From positions 186,001-250,000 of the forward strand of contig NZ_BMND01000001.1 in the NCBI RefSeq assembly GCF_014646275.1: 64,000 nucleotides of DNA, in the 5' to 3' direction. How positions within the stretch are numbered: the first letter of the stretch is position 1; the number at the start of each line of letters is the position of its first letter. Source of the DNA: Streptomyces kronopolitis (GTDB lineage: Bacteria; Actinomycetota; Actinomycetes; Streptomycetales; Streptomycetaceae). Both the position numbers and the translations under genes were made by a program. Shown one piece after another: positions 33,478 through 43,500 of the stretch. The notes beneath the pieces were generated by a model. It did no database searches, was not told the DNA's origin, and was given only the letters and a program-made list of their open reading frames with translations.

Positions 33478-33747
33478 GCAAAATTTGAGCCCTGGGCAGC
33501 CCGGTTGCCGGCGCGGTGGGGGCGCCGCCCCCGCGGTCCCAATGGGCGTACCGGGAGAGGTTTTGCGGCTTTCCGTGTGCGGTGACCTCCGATTCGCCGC
33601 AGCAAGATCGAACGGAAAGTCGAATCACTGGCCCCACGAGTAACAGGGGTCCCATGCAACGCACTCCCGCGTTAAGGCAATTGGGGTTCAAAATTACGCT
33701 CAGTGAAGCCTTGGGGGGTTGCTATCGTATGACTGGGAGTGAAGACT

Positions 33748-33822
33748 GTGGCCACGCCGAACTGGCGCGAAAGCTTCCAGGGGTACGAATCACTGACAAC
33801 AGCAAGCGATACCTGCCAGTAA
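33748..33822 (+). CDS. Possible 24-aa small protein upstream of the cluster
   Basis: GTG 33748 has GGGAG nine bases upstream and opens a 24-codon frame (MATPNWRESFQGYESLTTAS...). Its TAA stop overlaps an ATG at 33822 (TAATG) that opens a 41-codon frame ending at 33947. Composition is not typical of high-GC background, which makes it notable, but the peptides match nothing I know. They could be a leader, a remnant or chance. Confidence 0.25.
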   Translation: MATPNWRESFQGYESLTTASDTCQ

Positions 33823-34654
33823 TGCGTACTCTTCTCTCGTTCTCTTTTTCGGCAGCGGTGGCTGAAGTCGTGGATCAGCCACTTTTGCTCGGGCGGGGAA
33901 GTCTCATTCGTGTCAGGTGCGAAGGGTCTTCGGTGGGGGATCAGTGATATCGGGAAGGTCAACTGTGCGGTTGCTACCGTTTGTCCGTGCAGTGCGGGAG
34001 GGCGAGGGAGGGTTCTCGCGGACTTGTTCACCGAGTGGGCAGGTGAAAGCGACGGTATTTCCGCGGCGGGACGCGCCGGGGGATACCAGGGCCGGGCCGG
34101 TGCCGTATCGGACCGCCCGTCGTCCGTGAACGGTCGGCAGCACGGCCCGGATGGGGATCCGGCCGGCCGCCGCGGCGGTCCTCGCGCCGCCGTCCGCCGT
34201 ATGCCGCGGCGGCACCGGGGTCCCGCCCGTGCCGCGCGCAGTGCCGTGGTGCCCGGTGCCACTCTCGTCCGTGCTGATCCGGAAGGTGCCCGCGGTGCCC
34301 TGTGCTGTCGCCCCGTGGGGGGACCCGGCATTCGGCCGCTTCGGCATGCCGTGAGCCGGTGTGCACGTCCGTGCGTCCCCTTCAGCGGCCGTGCCGTCGC
34401 AGCACTTCGGGTGCCTTGTCCCCCGGGGTGACCGCGACACCGCGAGCGCGGTAGGCACGGAGTTCCGGGCGGCGATTTCGCCTGCACCGGAAAACAACGC
34501 AAGAAAACCAACCAAGGTCAGGAAAAGGCGGCGACGTGAGTCCGTTGTGCCATTGGGTGAACCATTGTTCCGGGGCACCGGACCGCCTACCGGTCCTGTG
34601 CACCATTGCCGGCGAGGAGCGCATCCTCCCGGATCCGCTCTCCAGGGAGAACCG

Positions 34655-35863
34655 GTGACCAGCAACGAACTGATACAGGCGCCCTTCGCCTTCGACGGGC
34701 TCGTCGAGGGGTGGCGCACCGCACGGCAGGCCGGGCCCGTCCGCTACGACGAGCCGCAGAAGTTATGGCAGGTGCTCGACCACGAGAGCGTGGCCGCCGT
34801 GCTCGCCGACCCGGCCGCGTACTCCTCGGACTTCTCCGGACTGGCCCCCACCCAGGCGGACTTCGAGACCTTCCGCCAGGGCAACTTCGTCGGCATGGAC
34901 CCGCCGGAGCACCGCAAGCTGCGCACCCTGGTCAGCCAGGCCTTCACCCCGCGCGTCGTGGCCGCACTCGAACCGCGGATCCACGCCATCACCACGGAGC
35001 TGCTCGACGCCGTCGAGGACCGCGACCGCTTCGACATGGTCGACGCGCTGGCCTACCCGCTGCCCATCATCGTCATCGCCGAACTCCTGGGCATCCCGGC
35101 CGGCGACCGGGCGCTGTTCCAGGAGTGGGCGGCCACCCTCTTCGGCGGGGACGAGATCGGCGACTCGCTCGACATGGCGGACATCGAGCGCGCGCTGGAG
35201 TCCATCGCGCCCACCGTCCGCGAGATGAACGGCTACATCCTCGACCACATCCGCCACCACCGGAAGAACCCGGGCGAGGGGCTCACCGGCAAGCTGGTGC
35301 AGGCCGAGGTGGACGGCATGCGCCTGGAGGACCAGGAGATCGTCGGCTTCGTGGCCCTGCTGCTGGTCGCCGGGCACATCACCACCACCGCCCTGCTGGG
35401 CAACGCCGTGCTCAGCCTCGACCAGTACCCCGACGAGGCCGCGCTGCTGCGCGCCGAGCCCGGACGGCTGCCGGACACCCTCGAAGAGGTGCTGCGCTGG
35501 CTGCCGCCCTTCCCCGAACTCGGCCGCCGCACCACCCGTGAGGTCACGCTCGGGGGGCAGATCATCCCCGCCGGGTCGGTGGTGATGGCCAACCTGGCCG
35601 CCGCCAACCGCGATCCGTCCCGGTTCGCCCACCCCGACCACTTCGACGTGACCCGCAGCCCCAACCCCCATCTGACCTTCGGCCACGGCATCCACTTCTG
35701 TTTCGGTGCCCCGCTGGCCAGGCTGGAGGCCCGGATCGCGCTCCGGTTGGTGCTGGAACGTTTCCCTGATATCGCCGTGGCCCACCGCGGCGAGGTCGAG
35801 ATCCAAAACCCCGCCGTCATCGTCAGCGTGCGCCGACTGCCGCTGGAGGTGCGGAGGGCCTAG
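34655..35863 (+). CDS. Cytochrome P450 of the NRPS cluster
   Basis: A 402-residue soluble bacterial P450. The heme loop FGHGIHFCFGAPLAR has the axial Cys at about 349; the ExxR motif is in TLEEVLRWL; the C-helix region is MDPPEHRKLRTLVSQAF. The I-helix reads LLVAGHITTTALLG: the position of the usual acidic residue (AGxE/DT) is Ile242, which is unusual. The likely role is oxidative tailoring of a peptide or a carrier-bound residue, given its place before the NRPS. GTG 34655 follows AGGGAGA. The Leu37 codon (34763-34765) is TTA, so expression probably depends on the bldA tRNA. Confidence 0.9.
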   Translation: MTSNELIQAPFAFDGLVEGWRTARQAGPVRYDEPQKLWQVLDHESVAAVLADPAAYSSDFSGLAPTQADFETFRQGNFVGMDPPEHRKLRTLVSQAFTPRVVAALEPRIHAITTELLDAVEDRDRFDMVDALAYPLPIIVIAELLGIPAGDRALFQEWAATLFGGDEIGDSLDMADIERALESIAPTVREMNGYILDHIRHHRKNPGEGLTGKLVQAEVDGMRLEDQEIVGFVALLLVAGHITTTALLGNAVLSLDQYPDEAALLRAEPGRLPDTLEEVLRWLPPFPELGRRTTREVTLGGQIIPAGSVVMANLAAANRDPSRFAHPDHFDVTRSPNPHLTFGHGIHFCFGAPLARLEARIALRLVLERFPDIAVAHRGEVEIQNPAVIVSVRRLPLEVRRA

Positions 35864-36043
35864 CGCCGTCCCCAGGCGAGCGCGCCCGGCCAACGGCCGT
35901 CAGCGCGTGAGGAGTTGAGTCGCCGAGCACGCCTCGGCGAACAGGTCCGGAGGTCGGTGCGCCGACGCCGCGACCACGGCCGGTTCACCGTGAGCCGGCA
36001 CATCCATGCCTCGCGAGTCTCGAGATCCGGGAGTAGTTTTCTC

Positions 36044-37396
36044 ATGCCGTATGTCACGAGCGCTCCGGTCGTCAGCCGGCAGCAGACGGAGATACGTCCC
36101 CTCTTACAGGAACGCCTGCACACGCTCGCCCGCGCCCACCAGGTCCCCGGGGCGCAACTCGCCGTGCACACCGACGGGGTCACGTACTCCGTCCACACCG
36201 GCGAGGCGGACGTCACCACGGGCCGGCCGTTCACCGCGGACACCGCGGTGCCGCTGGGCTCCGTCACCAAGTGCGCCACCGCCGCGGTGGTCATGCTGCT
36301 CGCCGCCGACGGCGACCTCGCGCTGACCGACCGGGTCGCCACGTACGTGCCCGAGCTGCGCACCTCGCGGGCGACCGTGCGCCAGCTGCTCAGCCACACC
36401 GCGGGGCTCCCCACCGGGCCCGACTCGGACCACGTGGCGACCCTGACGCCGTCGCGCTACCTGTCCGCGCACTGCGCCGAACGCGATGCCGTCTGCGCGC
36501 CCGGGGCCGGCTTCTCCTACTCCAACGCCGGGTTCATAGCCGCCGGCCGGCTGATCGAATCGGTGACGGGCATGACCTGGCAGGAGGCGGTGCGCGCCTT
36601 CCTGCTCGAACCCCTGGGCACCGCCCCCGCCTTCCTCGGCGACCCGGCGCCGGCCCGGCCGGTGGCCAGCGGCCACTCCGCCAACGCGCTCTCGGGCCGG
36701 GTGCGGGCGGTGCAACAGACCCTGGCGCCGGTGGAGGCCCCCGCGGGTGCCCTGCTGGCGAGCGCGCTCGACCTGGTCGCCCTGGGCCGGGACCTGATCG
36801 GGCAGGGCCCCCGCGCGGTGCTGCCGCACGACGCCGCCGAGGAGATGCGCCGCCCCGTTCCCGGCGCCGTACCGGGAGTGCTGGCGGACGCCTGGGGCCT
36901 GGGCCTCGGCCTCTTCCAGCAGGGCACCGCGCAGTGGTGCGGCCACGACGGCAACGCCCAGGGCACCTCCTGCCATCTGCGGGCCGAACCCGAGAGCGGC
37001 ACCGTGGTCGCCTTCACCAGCAACGCCAACAGCGGCACCGCCCTGTGGCAGGCGCTCGCCGACGACCTCGCCGAGATCATCGGCAGGGGTGTCCCCGCGG
37101 CTCCGGCCCCGCGGGAGCCCGGCCGTCCCCTCGCACTTCCCCAGTGCGCCGGGACCTATCACAACGGCACCGTCGAGTACCGCGTCACGGCCGACGCGGC
37201 GGGTTCCCTGGCGCTGTCCGTGAACGGCGACACCCCGGCGCCGCTGGTCTGCTACGCGGATCTGAGCTGCGATCTGGTGGACCCCTCGAACGGCCGCCGG
37301 GTCCCCGGCGGAACCTTCGTGCGGGATCCGGAGACCGGGGCGATCGACCGGCTGCAGATCTCCGGGCGCACCGCCCGCCGCACCGGCACCGCCTGA
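36044..37396 (+). CDS. PBP-type thioesterase/peptide cyclase candidate (serine hydrolase)
   Basis: A 450-residue beta-lactamase/penicillin-binding-protein-fold enzyme. The motifs are S73-V-T-K76 (SxxK, in [13 protein letters not shown]), Y159-S-N161 (YxN, in FSYSNAGF) and H301 in CGHDGNAQG. The C-terminal 90 residues form a lipocalin-like domain ([20 protein letters not shown]). No signal peptide is visible. Stand-alone enzymes of this kind (SurE, MppK type) release and head-to-tail cyclise nonribosomal peptides. The position just before a large NRPS supports this over a resistance beta-lactamase, though that is inference. The Leu21 codon (36104-36106) is TTA. Confidence 0.8.
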   Translation: MPYVTSAPVVSRQQTEIRPLLQERLHTLARAHQVPGAQLAVHTDGVTYSVHTGEADVTTGRPFTADTAVPLGSVTKCATAAVVMLLAADGDLALTDRVATYVPELRTSRATVRQLLSHTAGLPTGPDSDHVATLTPSRYLSAHCAERDAVCAPGAGFSYSNAGFIAAGRLIESVTGMTWQEAVRAFLLEPLGTAPAFLGDPAPARPVASGHSANALSGRVRAVQQTLAPVEAPAGALLASALDLVALGRDLIGQGPRAVLPHDAAEEMRRPVPGAVPGVLADAWGLGLGLFQQGTAQWCGHDGNAQGTSCHLRAEPESGTVVAFTSNANSGTALWQALADDLAEIIGRGVPAAPAPREPGRPLALPQCAGTYHNGTVEYRVTADAAGSLALSVNGDTPAPLVCYADLSCDLVDPSNGRRVPGGTFVRDPETGAIDRLQISGRTARRTGTA

Positions 37397-37544
37397 CCCC
37401 GGCACCGCCCCCGGCGGCCCGCGCGCCTCCCCGCTCCATCGCGCCCGGCCCGACCGGACCTCTGCCCTGCCCCGCCCCGGACCGCTCGCCCCGGGCCGCA
37501 CGTCCTGCTGTCCTGCCCGTCCCCGTTTCGAAGGACTGACCTCC

Positions 37545-40500
37545 ATGACGGACCCGCACGAGAACCCCGCACCCGCGTCCGCCTCGGCGCAGACCCGGAC
37601 CGCATCGCCGGTCCGCGGGTCCGGCGGCGTCCGTCCGGTGCCCCCGTGCTCGCTCGGCGACCTGTTCGCCGCATGGGTGGCACGCACCCCGGAGGCACCC
37701 GCCGTCACGGACGGGCGGCGGACCTGGTCCTACCGCGCACTCGACACCTGGGCCAACCGCCTCGCGCACGACCTGATCGCCCGCGGGGCGGGGCCCGAGC
37801 GCACGGTGGCGCTGGTGCTGCCCCGCTCGGTCGAACTGATCGTGGCGGAACTGGCCGTGGCCAAGGCGGGCGCCGCGTTCCTGCCCGTCGACCCGGCCTA
37901 CCCCGCCGAACGCCGGGCGATGATGCTCGCCGACGCGGCGCCCGCCGTGGTCCTCGACGAGGTGGCCGACACCCGGCCCGCCGGCGGCCCCGAGCACAAT
38001 CCGCAGGACGCGGACCGGTGCGCGCCGCTGCACACCGGGCACCCGGCGTACGTCATCTTCACCTCGGGGTCGACCGGCGTCCCCAAGGGGGTGACGGTCA
38101 CCCACACCGGGCTGGCCGGCTTCGCGGCGGCCGCGGCCGACCGCTACGCCGTGGAACCCGGGGACCGCGTCCTGCAGTTCTCCTCCCCGAGCTTCGACGC
38201 CGCCGTCCTGGAGCTGTGCGTCTCCCTGCTGTCCGGCGCCACCCTCGTGGTGCCGCCGGACGGCCCGTGGCTGGGCGACGAACTCACCGATGTCCTGACC
38301 GCGCACCGCATCACCCACGCCCTCATCCCGCCCGCCGCGCTCGCCACGCTGCCCGCCCCGGCCGGCGACCGCGGCCTGCCCGATCTGCGGACCCTGATCG
38401 TGGGGGCCGAGGCCTGCCCGGCCGACCTGGTCGACCGCTGGGCCGCCGGCCGCCGGATGGTCAACTCCTACGGGCCCACCGAGGCCACGGTCGTCGCCTC
38501 CTGGACCGGGCCCCTGGCCGTCGGCGGCGGCACCCCCACCATCGGCGGGCCGCTGCCGTACACCCGGCTGCGGGTGCTCGACGCGGCGATGCGCCCGGTG
38601 GCGGAGGGCGCCAGCGGCGAGCTGTACGTGGGCGGCGACGGGGTGGCCCGCGGCTACCTCAACCGCCCGGGCCTGACCGCCGCGCGCTTCGTGGCCGACC
38701 CGTACGGGCCGTCCGGCAGCAGGCTCTACCGCACCGGCGACCTGGCGCGCTGGAACGCCGACGGCGAGCTGGAGTTCCTCGGGCGGCTCGACCGGCAGGT
38801 CAAGATCCGCGGCTTCCGGGTCGAACTCGGCGAGATCGAGGCGGTGTTGGCGGCCCATGCCGATGTTGCCGAGGCGGTCGTCCTGGTGCGCGAGGACGAG
38901 CCCGGCCGGCAGCGGCTGGTCGCCTATGTGACACCGGCGGACCCCGCCCGGCCCCCGCAGACCACCACCTTGCGCACGGCGGTCTCCCGCAGCCTGCCGG
39001 CGCACATGGTGCCGTCCGCCGTCGTGGTCCTGGCGGCGTTCCCGCTCACCGCCAGCCACAAGATCGACCGGCAGGCCCTGCCCGCGCCCGGCCCGGAGCG
39101 CACCGCCGGCCACCTCGCGCCCCGTACCCCCGCCGAGCGGACCGTGGCCGGCATCTGGTCGGACGTGCTGGACGTGCGGCCCGTCGGCGCCGAGGACGAC
39201 TTCTTCGCGCTCGGCGGCGACTCCGTCCTCGCCGTGCGGGTCCTCTCCCGGATCCGCGAGGAGCGCGGGGTCCGGCTGACCGTGCGGGACCTGTTCACCG
39301 CCCGGACGGTCGCCGACGTGGCCGCACTGCTCGACGGGGCGGCCGCCGACGACCCCGCGACGCCGATCCCGCCGGCCCCGCGCGAGCGGCCGCTGCCGCT
39401 GTCCGCCGCCCAGCAGCGGCTGTGGTTCCTCGACGACCTCACCGCCGGCTCCGCCGAGTACAACACCGGTGTCGGGGTGCGGCTGCGCGGCCGGCTGGAC
39501 CACGCCGCGCTCGGCCGCGCCCTGGACCGGCTCGCCGCCCGCCACGACGCGCTGCGCACCACCTTCACCACGGTCGACGGACGCGGCGTGCAGCGGATCG
39601 ACGACACCGCCGCGCTGCCGCTGCGCACCGTCGACCTGCGCCCGCTGCCCGCCGACCGGCACGAGGCGGAGACCGAGCGCCTGCTGACCGAGGAGCTGGA
39701 GCGCCGCTTCGACCTGGGCGAGGGCCCGCTGACCCGCGCGCTGCTGATCCGGTGCGCCGACGACGAGCAGCTGCTGCTGCTGGCCCAGCACCACCTCGTC
39801 ACGGACGGCTGGTCGGTCGGCATCCTGGTGCGCGAACTGGCCGCGCTGTACGCCGCCGAGGTCACCGGGGAGCCGGACGGGCTGCCGCAACCGGCCCTGC
39901 AGTACCCGGACTTCGCGGTCTGGGAGCGTGACCGTCCGGCGCCGTCCGGGCACGCCGAGGACCTCGCGTACTGGAAGCGGCACCTGTCCGGGACCCCGCA
40001 GCTGGACCTGCCCACGGACCGGCCCCGGCCGCCGGTGCGCAGCACGGCCGGCGCGGCCCACCGCCACGAGCTGCCCGCCGACCTGGTGGCGCGGCTGGGC
40101 AGACTCGCCCGCGCCAAGGGCACCACCCCCTTCACCCTGTTCTCCGGCGCGGCCGCGGTGCTGTTCTCCCGCTACTCCGGTCAGCGGGACATCGCGTTCG
40201 GCACCGTCACCAACGGGCGCCACCGCCGCGAACTCGAGGACGTGGCGGGCTTCTTCGTCAACACCGTGGTCCTGCGGAGCGAGGTCGACGGCACGGCGAC
40301 CGTCGACCGGTTCCTGGACACCGTGCGGGCGACGCTGATGGACGCCTTCAGCCATGACGGCGTGCCGTTCGCCCGGGTCGTCGAGGAGCTGGCCCCGCCG
40401 CGCGACCCCAGCCGCACCCCGCTGGTGCAGGTCCTGGTCGTCCAGCAGACCGCCATGGTGCACCCGCGGGAGGCCGGCGGCATCCGGATCGAGGAGCATC

Positions 40501-43500
40501 CGCTGCCGCGTCCGGCCGCACGGTTCGACCTGGTGCTGGAGTTCCTGCCGCGCGCCGACGGCTCCTTCGGGCTGACCGTCGAGTACAACACCGACCTGTT
40601 CGACGCCGCGACCGTGGCCCGGATGAGCCGCCATCTGCACCTCCTGCTGGAGGGCATGGCGGACGGCCCGCACCGGACCGTGGCCGAACTCCCGCTGCTG
40701 ACCGACGACGAGCGGCGCACCATGCTCGACGCCTGGAACACCCCGCAGCACGAGGAGGCCGCCCCGACGACGCTGCCCGCGGTCTTCGAGGCGCAGACCC
40801 TGCGCACCCCCGACCGGACCGCCGTGGTCTGCGGCGGCACCCAGCTCACCTACGACGAGATCAACCGCCGCGCCAACCGGCTGGCCCGGCTGCTGATCGA
40901 CCGCGGGGTGGGCCCGGAGTCCCTGGTGGCGCTGGCGCTGCCGCGCTCGGCCGACCTGGTCGCGGTCCTGTGGGCGGTGCTCAAGGCGGGCGCCGGCTAT
41001 CTGCCCGTGGACCCCGGCTACCCGGCCGAGCGCATCCGCTTCATGCTCGCCGACGCCGCGCCGGCCACCGTCCTGACCACCCGTGACACGGCCGGCTGCC
41101 TGCCCGAAGGCACCGAGCGGCTGGTGCTGGACGACCCGGAGACGCTGGCCGCGCTGCCGAGCCACCCGGAGCACGACCTCACCGACGACGACCGGGCGCG
41201 GCCGCTCGACCCCCGCCACCCGGCCTACGTCATCTACACGTCGGGCTCGACGGGCCGGCCCAAGGGCGTGGTGGTCTCGCACGCCAGCGTGGCCGACCTG
41301 GCGGTGTGGGCGGGGGAGCAGTTCGGGCGGCAGCAGCTGACCCATGTGGTGGCCTCCACCTCGCTCAACTTCGATGTCTCCGTCTTCGAGCTGCTGTGCC
41401 CGCTGCTGTCCGGCGGCAGCATCGAGGTGGTGGCCGACCTGCCGGCCCTCGCCGACCGGGCGGACGGCGCCCCGCGGCAGGCCGGGCTCATCAGCGGGGT
41501 GCCCTCGGTGGTCTCCCGGATGCTCACCACGGATGCCGCGCCCGTCCAGGCCGACACGGTGGTGCTGGCCGGCGAGGCGCTGCCCGCACAGACCGTGCGC
41601 GACCTGCGCCGCACCATGCCGTCCTGCCGGGTCGCCAACATCTACGGCCCGACCGAGGCCACCGTGTACGCCACCGCGTGGTTCGCCGGCGACGGCACCC
41701 CCGAGCAGGCCCCGCCGATCGGCCGGCCGGTCGCCCGGACCCGCGCCTACGTCCTGGACGCCATGCTGCGGCCGCAACCCCCGGGCGTGACGGGTGAGTT
41801 GTACCTCGGCGGCGGCGGCCTCGCGCGGGGCTACCTGCGGCGGCCCGGCCTGACCGCCACCCGGTTCGTCGCCGACCCCTTCGCCGGGCCGGGCAGCCGG
41901 ATGTACCGCACAGGCGACCTGGTGCGGTGGACCGCCGGGGGCGAGCTGGAGTACGTCGGCCGGGTCGACCAGCAGGTCAAGGTGCGCGGCTTCCGGATCG
42001 AGCTGGGTGAGGTGGAGGAGGCGCTGCTGCGCTGTGCCGGGGTGGCCCAGGCGGCCGCCGCCACCCGGGAGAGCGACGGTCACAAGCGCCTGATCGGCTA
42101 TGTCGTGCCGGCGCCCGGGGCGGAGCCGGACCCGGGCGCGCTGCGCCGCGAACTGGGCCGCAGTGTGCCCGACTACATGGTGCCCTCGTCGGTCGTCGTC
42201 CTGCCGGCGCTGCCCCTCAACCCCAACGGCAAACTGGACCGCGACCGGCTGCCGGCCCCCGACCGGACCGCCGCGGGCACCACGGCGTACGTGGCGCCGC
42301 GCACCGCCACCGAACGGGCGCTCGCCGCCGTGTGGGCCGAGGTCCTGCGGGTGGAGCGGGTCGGCCTGGAGGACAACTTCTTCACGCTGGGCGGGGACTC
42401 GATCCTCAGCATCCAGGTGGTGGCCCAGGCACGGCAGGCGGGCCTGGCCGTCACCTCCCGCGACGTCTACCGGCACCAGACGGTCGGCGCCCTCGCGCAG
42501 TGCGTGGACGCCGCCGGGCGCCCGGCCGCCGCCCCTGCCGAGGCGGCCGCCACCGGCACCGCGCCCCTGACCCCCATCCAGCACTGGCTGTTCGAGACCG
42601 ACGCCGAGCGGGCCGGGCACTTCGGCCAGACGCTGTCCGTCGAGCTGTCCGACGACGTGGACGCCGCGCTGCTGGACGCCGCCCTGCGCGCGGTCGTCAC
42701 CCACCACGACGCGCTGCGCTCACGCTTCGCCCACGACAGCGACGGCCACCGGCTCCAGCACATCGACGCCGACGCGCCCGCCGCCGTGCTGCACCACCAC
42801 GCCGGCCCCGACGACGACACACCGCACCTCGGCCCGTTCGACCTGCGCCACGGCCCCCTGCTGCGCGCCGTGCTCCACGACCGGGGCGACGGGCGGCCCC
42901 GCGTACTGCACCTGACGGTTCATCATCTTGTGGTCGACGGCGTCTCCTGGCGCGTCCTGCTGGAGGACCTGGACCGGGCCTACCGCGCCGGGGCGCGCGG
43001 CGAGCGGGCCGCCGGGCTGCCGGCGAAGTCCTCCCCGCTGCGGCACTGGGCCCGCCGGCTCACCGAGCACGCCGCCACCGGCGGCTTCCAGGACGAGGCC
43101 GCGTACTGGACCGGACTGGCCCGCTCCTGCGACCCGGCGCTGCCCACCGACCTCGACGGCGCCAACACCTACGCCTCGGCCCGCTCGGTGACCGTCCGCC
43201 TGACCCCGCAGGACACCGCCGTCCTGCTGCACACCCTGCCCGGCGCCTACCGCACCCAGGTCAACGATGTGCTGCTGAGCGCGCTGGGCCGGGTGCTGCA
43301 CACGTGGACCGGCCGGGACCGGGTCCCGGTGGACCTGGAGGGCCACGGCCGGGAGGAGCTGTTCCCCGACGTGGACCTCAGCCGCACGGTCGGCTGGTTC
43401 ACCACCCGCTACCCGGTCGCCCTGACCGTGACGCCGGACGCGGACTGGGGCACCGTGCTCAAGTCGGTCAAGGAGCAGCTGCGGGCCGTGCCGCGCCGCG

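Larger units (their letters stand above)
32539..34654. other. Long intergenic region upstream of the NRPS cluster, no confident gene
   Basis: About 2.1 kb separate the protease gene from the P450 gene. Both strands have open frames here, but none has family-like composition, a ribosome site and codon use together. Between roughly 33200 and 33990 the DNA is clearly less GC-rich than the surroundings, with TTAATTAA at 33226-33233 and a TGACG-ttc-CGTCA palindrome at 33465-33477, which suits regulatory DNA. A possible 24-aa frame at 33748-33822 and a coupled 41-aa frame to 33947 are noted separately. Confidence 0.55.

Noticed and set aside
33260-34719. Minus-strand frames 33260-33691, 33672-34511 and 33913-34719 in the gap before the P450
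   Set aside because: They are Arg/Pro/Ser/Thr-rich with no family pattern and no convincing ribosome site, and they overlap one another.
36044-37396. Calling the serine hydrolase an antibiotic-resistance beta-lactamase
   Set aside because: There is no signal peptide, a lipocalin-like C-terminus is present, and it sits before an NRPS; a release/cyclisation role fits better.
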